10,083 bases of DNA, from assembly GCA_964639955.1 (NCBI GenBank), contig CAZXGJ010000085.1, positions 1 through 10,083 of the forward strand, read 5' to 3'. This stretch comes from IGN2 sp964639955 (lineage in GTDB: Bacteria > Bacteroidota > Ignavibacteria > Ignavibacteriales > Ignavibacteriaceae). The stretch's first letter is position 1, and each line of letters opens with the position of its first letter. Shown in pieces: positions 6,040 to 10,083 of the stretch. The position numbers and the translations under genes are program-made. The notes under the pieces were generated by a model. It saw only the letters and a list, made by a program, of their open reading frames with translations. It was not told the DNA's origin and ran no database searches.

Positions 6040-6999
6040 ATGAAAAACTCCTCCGTTAAGTACATTTATTTTGCATTTGGAAGCTTGTTCACACTTGGCT
6101 TGATCTTAACAATTTTACTTAATAATTCTTTGGGGAATTTTACTACAAACGCTGCGGAGCAGCCAGGCGAAGATTTCCCGCAGGGTTATAGAATAATTTC
6201 TCCTGACATTCCGGAGTATCTTGAATTTGCCGGCGAAAAAATCCCAACCGAAAACTTTGATGTTTATGAAAGGATGGAAAGAGAATTCCTTTCGAACACT
6301 TACTGGCATTCTTCTACAATACTTGCAATTAAAAGAGCCAACCGCTGGTTTCCGGTAATTGAGCCAATACTAAAGAAAAATAATATCCCTGATGACTTCA
6401 AATATTTATGTGTCGCAGAAAGTAATCTTGAAAACGTTATCTCCCCTGCCGGGGCAACCGGCTTCTGGCAGTTTATGGAAGCCGCAGGAAAAAAATACGG
6501 CCTCGAAATAAACGGACAAGTCGATGAAAGATACCACGTTGAAAAATCCACAGAAGCAGCCTGCAAGTATCTGCAGGACTCTTTTAATATGTTCGGAAGC
6601 TGGATATCTGCGGCTGCATCTTACAATATGGGGCAGGAAGGTCTTACTAATCAGCGCGAGAGGCAGAAAGCAAAAAATTATTTTAACCTTGTACTTAATT
6701 ATGAAACGGCACGGTTCGTTGGGAGGATCGTTGCCTTCAAGTACATAATGCAGGAACCAACAAAATATGGCTTTGATATCAGAGATGAAGATCTTTATAA
6801 GCCTCTCGAATATTATGAAGTGACTCTCGACAGCTCTGTCACAAACTTTGCCGATTACGCTTCTATCCATGGAATTAATTATTATATATTGAAAATGTTC
6901 AACCCATGGTTAAGAGAAAACTATCTGAGCAATAAGAACGGAAATGTTTATACAATTAAGCTGCCGAAGGAAGGGAGTATTGAAATTATAAGGGAGTAG
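6040..6999 (+). CDS. Membrane-anchored lytic transglycosylase, SLT domain (MltD-like)
   Basis: 319 residues from the ATG at 6040. This start is chosen because it places one hydrophobic segment (about residues 7-28) right at the N-terminus as a signal anchor; the frame stays open upstream to a TTG at 5881, but that extension runs through the probable promoter. No strong Shine-Dalgarno site is seen. The periplasmic domain is a goose-type lysozyme/SLT fold: catalytic Glu127 in V-A-E-S-N, then S-P-A-G-A-T-G-F-W-Q-F-M (about 135-146) and A-A-A-S-Y-N-M-G (about 191-198), all standard SLT motifs. It should cleave the MurNAc-GlcNAc bond of peptidoglycan with formation of 1,6-anhydro-MurNAc. The C-terminal ~50 residues (F-A-D-Y-A-S-I...L-K-M-F-N-P-W-L) resemble the segment that links SLT to LysM modules in MltD homologues, but no LysM follows, so it is shorter than typical MltD. 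Likely roles are wall turnover or making room for envelope machinery. Confidence 0.9.
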   Translation: MKNSSVKYIYFAFGSLFTLGLILTILLNNSLGNFTTNAAEQPGEDFPQGYRIISPDIPEYLEFAGEKIPTENFDVYERMEREFLSNTYWHSSTILAIKRANRWFPVIEPILKKNNIPDDFKYLCVAESNLENVISPAGATGFWQFMEAAGKKYGLEINGQVDERYHVEKSTEAACKYLQDSFNMFGSWISAAASYNMGQEGLTNQRERQKAKNYFNLVLNYETARFVGRIVAFKYIMQEPTKYGFDIRDEDLYKPLEYYEVTLDSSVTNFADYASIHGINYYILKMFNPWLRENYLSNKNGNVYTIKLPKEGSIEIIRE

Positions 7000-7268
7000 A
7001 AACTTTAGGGTCTGTTGCATAACAGTTTAACTATCCGTATGTGTTTCAATACCAACCGGACGAAGTTCAAAATATGGAAACGCCATCTCTTTCATATTAC
7101 ATCAACAAAAGTGTCGCAATAAAAATTGTGAAATATTTCTTTGCCGGTATTCTTCTCAATTTCATCTATTGATAATTTAGCACAGTTGTTGCTTTAGTAA
7201 TTAATAGCTCAATACTTACAGTTTTAATTTTTATTTTTCCTTATGTATTTATACAATTAGAAAAAAGT
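7000..7268. other. Gene-poor intergenic region
   Basis: 269 bases between the transglycosylase and the lipoprotein gene with no plus-strand gene. It starts with GGGTCTGTTGCATAACAG, containing a short stem (CTGTT/AACAG, 7012-7025) that could act after the stop at 6999, though no T-run follows. A minus-strand nuclease-like remnant is listed separately. The last 70 bases are very AT-rich and presumably hold the promoter of the lipoprotein gene, but no convincing -10/-35 pair was chosen. Confidence 0.5.
7092..7193 (-). pseudogene. Possible remnant of a DNA/RNA non-specific endonuclease C-terminus
   Basis: A 33-codon minus-strand open stretch reads, from 7193, S-N-N-C-A-K-L-S-I-D-E-I-E-K-N-T-G-K-E-I-F and continues to a stop at 7092-7094. 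The pattern S-[IV]-D-E-x-E-x-x-T-G-x-x-x-F is what I recall near the C-terminus of NUC1-family (His-Asn-His, beta-beta-alpha-metal) nucleases in Bacteroidota. The catalytic D-R-G-H region is absent, a stop (7194-7196) bounds it upstream, and there is no start codon, so if the resemblance is real this is a decayed fragment. A further 22-codon frame (7027-7095), offset in phase, follows and is not recognised. The similarity is short and may be chance. Confidence 0.22.
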
Positions 7269-8336
7269 ATGAAGAAATTATTACTAATAAATATTTTCCT
7301 TTATTTGCTTGCACTTAACACCTGCAGTGATAACCCGCTGGTTGATGACAACATACCACCCGGAAGAAGAGATTATGTTTGGAGTGTTGATAGTATTGAT
7401 TATGAAAATTTACCAACATTCATTGAATTGAAATCAATGTGGGGTAGCTCTCCAACGGATGTTTGGGGTTCGCATTTTACCGCAGATGTAAGAAACTGTT
7501 TGTGGCATTATGACGGAACTGCCTGGAAAAGAGCAGTTGAAGGGACACCAATTATGGATCCTAGCGGTGGTTCATCGATAGTAGGTGGAGTTTGGGGAAC
7601 TGCACAAAATGATGTTTGGGCATTTGGGGGAACAAGGTTCAGTAATCCGGAAAGAGACGTATCTTTTGTAATGCATTTTAACGGAAGTATGTGGACCGAA
7701 GTTATTGGTGACACTGCAAAAATGCCAAATGGTTATTGGGATGTTTTCGGAGTTGAAAAAGATCATTTTTGGATTTCGACTTTTGAGGACGTGTTCCGAT
7801 ATAAAAACGGGGAATGGGAAAGATTTTTTATCAGGGAGATGTCAGATATACCTTCGATAGCTGTATACGAAAATCAAGTTTATCTTACAGATTATTTAAT
7901 TGGAATTGATTCCCTCTTCCTTTATAAACTATCCGGTAATTCATTTAAACTTATAGATAAGACGACTTTGTTTAACGGAAAGTTTGGTGCTCACGGTTTA
8001 GTTGTATTAAAGGATAAAGCATTCACCTTCAACGAGAATGGAATTTATTCGACTTCAGCCATTAATGGAGAAATTAATAGTAGTGGGTGGTCTTTGGTAG
8101 TCTCAACATCATCTCCGAATGGATTATTTAATTCTTTTGTTCGTAACGAAAAAGATGTTTGGGCGGTGGGATTTCATAAATATCCCTATCATTTTAATGG
8201 AACTGACTGGAAAGAAATAGATATTTTTAATGGAAACTCACCGCCAGGTTTTCAATCATTATTTGGAGTTTGGGGGAATGGAAATGAAATTTTCATTTGT
8301 GATATATACAATGGAATTATATATCACGGCAAGTAA
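7269..8336 (+). CDS. Putative lipoprotein with VWGSS/DVW-type beta-propeller repeats
   Basis: 355 residues. A lysine-containing hydrophobic N-terminus runs to Cys19 (L-L-A-L-N-T-C-S-D-N), a plausible but relaxed lipobox with Thr at -1, so an outer-membrane lipoprotein is likely but not certain. The rest holds at least four degenerate repeats of the form [MV]-W-G-S-S-x-x-D-V-W...H-[YF]-[DN]-G-x-x-W: M-W-G-S-S-P-T-D-V-W near 57-66 with W-H-Y-D-G-T-A-W at 79-86; V-W-G-T-A-Q-N-D-V-W near 108-117 with M-H-F-N-G-S-M-W; V-F-G-V-E-K-D-H-F-W with F-R-Y-K-N-G-E-W; and F-V-R-N-E-K-D-V-W with Y-H-F-N-G-T-D-W. A final partial repeat is near F-G-V-W-G-N-G. Such repeats are common in predicted surface propellers of environmental bacteria and have no assigned activity. 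No T9SS domain is present. No Shine-Dalgarno site is seen before the ATG. It is 30 bases upstream of the metalloprotease gene, suggesting an operon. Confidence 0.85.
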   Translation: MKKLLLINIFLYLLALNTCSDNPLVDDNIPPGRRDYVWSVDSIDYENLPTFIELKSMWGSSPTDVWGSHFTADVRNCLWHYDGTAWKRAVEGTPIMDPSGGSSIVGGVWGTAQNDVWAFGGTRFSNPERDVSFVMHFNGSMWTEVIGDTAKMPNGYWDVFGVEKDHFWISTFEDVFRYKNGEWERFFIREMSDIPSIAVYENQVYLTDYLIGIDSLFLYKLSGNSFKLIDKTTLFNGKFGAHGLVVLKDKAFTFNENGIYSTSAINGEINSSGWSLVVSTSSPNGLFNSFVRNEKDVWAVGFHKYPYHFNGTDWKEIDIFNGNSPPGFQSLFGVWGNGNEIFICDIYNGIIYHGK

Positions 8337-8356
8337 CATTTTTCACAATAAAATGC

Positions 8357-8363
8357 GGGAGGT
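8357..8363 (+). promoter_or_regulatory. Shine-Dalgarno site of the metalloprotease gene
   Basis: GGGAGGT ends three bases before the ATG at 8367, a short spacer like those of propeller genes 2 and 3. It lies in the 30-base gap after the lipoprotein stop, with no terminator hairpin between the genes, which supports co-transcription. Confidence 0.65.
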
Positions 8364-8366
8364 AGT

Positions 8367-10073
8367 ATGAACCTAGTAATTAATCTCTTACTAAAATGTT
8401 TTTCTTACTTTGCTACAGTTATCCTCATCATTTTTTCTTTTAATTTGAAGAGTTACTCTCAATATTCATATTGCGATGGTAGTCCTTGCTCAGGAGCTTC
8501 TGGAAATTATCAAATTAGCGGACAATATTGGTCCATTTCTGAATTGAAATACTATTTTATAAATAGCTGTAATGATCTTTCGCAAACAGAAGTTGAATCT
8601 GCATTCCAAGCAGCATTCAATTCTTGGAGACAAGCAGTACCTTTTACTTTCACACAAGTGTTTAGTGAAAATGAAGCAAATATTAAGATTAAGTTTGCAA
8701 CGATTAATGAAATAGAAAGTACTGGTGCAAATTTTAATGTAATTGCAGTTGCGTACTTCCCCCAACAAAACTGTAGTGGTTTGATGTTGCTTAACGATGA
8801 ATATTGGGGATTTAGTAATACTCATCCAACGCCAAGCGGTTACAAAGATTTACAGGCAACAGCTCTTCACGAATTAGGTCATATTCTTGGATTATGTCAT
8901 TCAAATAACTCACAGACCATAATGTGGATCTCTAGAAATCCAACCAGTGATTGGCGAACATTACATCAATATGATATTGATGGAATCAATGTAATTTATG
9001 ATAAAGTTGCAGTAAAGAATAAATTTATAAATCCTGATGCATCTGTTTCATACGGAGGCACTGTCAATGTTGAATACCAAAACTACAATACCGATAATGA
9101 ACCAAATAATGAAAAATTATTTGCGTTCAATGATGCTTCAACAAGACATTTTAATGCTCAGGAACAGATATATCAATCTATATATAGAAAATTTAATAGT
9201 TCTCCAGAACATCAAGGAGGTTGGTTTAAAAATGGTAACCGGATCTCGCTAAATCCTGTTATGGATCAACAAATAGATGATTCAACATATATGGCTACCT
9301 TTAAGTATAAAGCAACAGTAAATTTAAATGCAACAACCGAGTTTGACGGTATAGTTAACTTTGGATCAATAGGCAGTGTATTTCAGTATGAGAGTGAGAA
9401 CGTAACGGCACCAGATCCAAGAATTTATAATAATAAATCATATCGCTTTGCTGGCTGGAAAGACAACTTGTTGCTTCCTAATCCAAGACAGATTACTCCA
9501 GAAGGAAATACAACACTTGAAGCATATTACAAATACCCGAACCATTCCAACGATGCTGGGGCATACTATAACAACAGCCAGAGGAAGTTTGTTAAAACCA
9601 CTGATGGAAGGATGCACATCGTCTATGAAAGTATGAATAAAATATGGTACGAAATAAGCACTGACGGCGGCAGCACCTGGAGACTTATGAACAATAACAG
9701 ACCGCTAAATGTAAATGACGCGAAGAATCCTTCAATGGATTATAACGGGAATGTTGTGGCGATCGTTTACCAGGAACAGAACGGAACAAGCTACCACATT
9801 AAACTTGCATCATTTTATGCTTCCGGTAATGATTACATTCTTGGTCAAAATACTTTAGCCAGCGATGAATACTCTGAGAGTTATACAACGAACGCCAATC
9901 CTGTTATCGGCTGGGGATACAACGGAAGAGCTATGATTGTATGGGAAAGAAAAACCTGGCCTGCAGGGCTATATTATAAATACTGTGCGGTAAATTATAA
10001 TTCTTATTTTTCTTATTCTGAGGGTTATATGTACTGGTTCAGCGGAAAATGGAATTTCGGGTTAATTAAGTAA
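8367..10073 (+). CDS. Secreted matrixin-type (M10-like) zinc metalloprotease, multidomain
   Basis: 568 residues. A long signal peptide (about 1-31, cleavage near S-Y-S/Q) precedes a metzincin catalytic domain (about 45-215): H-E-L-G-H-I-L-G-L-C-H (His168, Glu169, His172, Gly175, His178) is the zinc site with the general-base Glu, and Met186 in S-Q-T-I-M-W-I is the Met-turn. The following R-T-L-H-Q-Y-D-I-D-G-I-N-V-I-Y is typical of matrixins. No P-R-C-G-x-P-D cysteine switch is seen, so latency is not indicated. About 225-395 is a beta-rich region ending in an InlB-repeat-like motif (F-A-G-W-K-D at 361-366, then I-T-P-E-G-N-T-T-L-E-A-Y-Y). From about 397 comes a sialidase-like propeller portion with a single clear Asp box (S-T-D-G-G-S-T-W, 431-438). 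The protein stops without a T9SS domain and its propeller part is too short for a full ring, so it may be truncated; the stop is only 10 bases from the window end. Expected to cleave extracellular proteins; substrate unknown. Confidence 0.88.
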   Translation: MNLVINLLLKCFSYFATVILIIFSFNLKSYSQYSYCDGSPCSGASGNYQISGQYWSISELKYYFINSCNDLSQTEVESAFQAAFNSWRQAVPFTFTQVFSENEANIKIKFATINEIESTGANFNVIAVAYFPQQNCSGLMLLNDEYWGFSNTHPTPSGYKDLQATALHELGHILGLCHSNNSQTIMWISRNPTSDWRTLHQYDIDGINVIYDKVAVKNKFINPDASVSYGGTVNVEYQNYNTDNEPNNEKLFAFNDASTRHFNAQEQIYQSIYRKFNSSPEHQGGWFKNGNRISLNPVMDQQIDDSTYMATFKYKATVNLNATTEFDGIVNFGSIGSVFQYESENVTAPDPRIYNNKSYRFAGWKDNLLLPNPRQITPEGNTTLEAYYKYPNHSNDAGAYYNNSQRKFVKTTDGRMHIVYESMNKIWYEISTDGGSTWRLMNNNRPLNVNDAKNPSMDYNGNVVAIVYQEQNGTSYHIKLASFYASGNDYILGQNTLASDEYSESYTTNANPVIGWGYNGRAMIVWERKTWPAGLYYKYCAVNYNSYFSYSEGYMYWFSGKWNFGLIK

Positions 10074-10083
10074 GGTAGATTAG

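Noticed and set aside
6406..6870. Minus-strand 154-codon open frame within the transglycosylase gene
   Set aside because: Antisense to conserved SLT motifs, with no protein-like features of its own.
7007..7025. GGGTCTGTTGCA, similar in appearance to terminal repeats of some insertion sequences
   Set aside because: No matching inverted end or transposase occurs in the window, so a solo IS end cannot be supported; kept only as a note.

Overview
The window looks like an AT-rich chromosome segment from the Ignavibacteria or a close relative (Bacteroidota/Chlorobi group). Three proteins carry C-terminal type IX secretion (T9SS) sorting domains with the N-Y-P-N-P-F-N-P-S-T-T core that is common in that lineage. 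A REC+AraC regulator and a relaxed-lipobox lipoprotein fit the same group. Several genes have strong AAAGGAGG ribosome-binding sites a short distance before ATG. This assignment is inferred from motifs only.

Layout: (1) 3-632 is the 3' end of a response regulator with receiver and AraC-type DNA-binding domains, cut by the window edge. (2) 633-874 is a gene-free stretch with a cluster of palindromes resembling REP/BIME elements. (3) 875-5379 holds three consecutive same-strand genes for secreted Asp-box beta-propeller proteins, each with a signal peptide and a T9SS C-terminal domain; the first two also share a ~90-residue fibronectin-III-like linker domain. The two junctions between these genes carry matching hairpins whose arms differ by paired changes. 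(4) 5386-5871, on the minus strand and convergent with the trio, encodes a free-standing AlaX-type tRNA-editing protein. (5) 6040-6999, divergent from it, encodes a membrane-anchored MltD-like lytic transglycosylase. (6) 7000-7268 has no clear gene; a short minus-strand stretch may be a decayed nuclease C-terminus. (7) 7269-8336 and 8367-10073 are a probable two-gene unit: a lipoprotein propeller with V-W-G-S-S/D-V-W repeats and a secreted matrixin-type zinc metalloprotease with further C-terminal domains.

How the parts fit: most of the window encodes exported proteins. The propeller trio should pass the inner membrane by Sec and the outer membrane by T9SS; substrates or ligands cannot be read from the sequence. 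The most unusual structure is in the trio. Genes 1 and 2 have different propellers joined to a colinear, nearly identical 180-residue C-terminal module. That homology runs on through the stop, the intergenic hairpin and the ribosome-binding site into the next gene's start, as if the repeated unit is 'C-terminal module + hairpin + leader'. No wholly new defence or metabolic system is evident.
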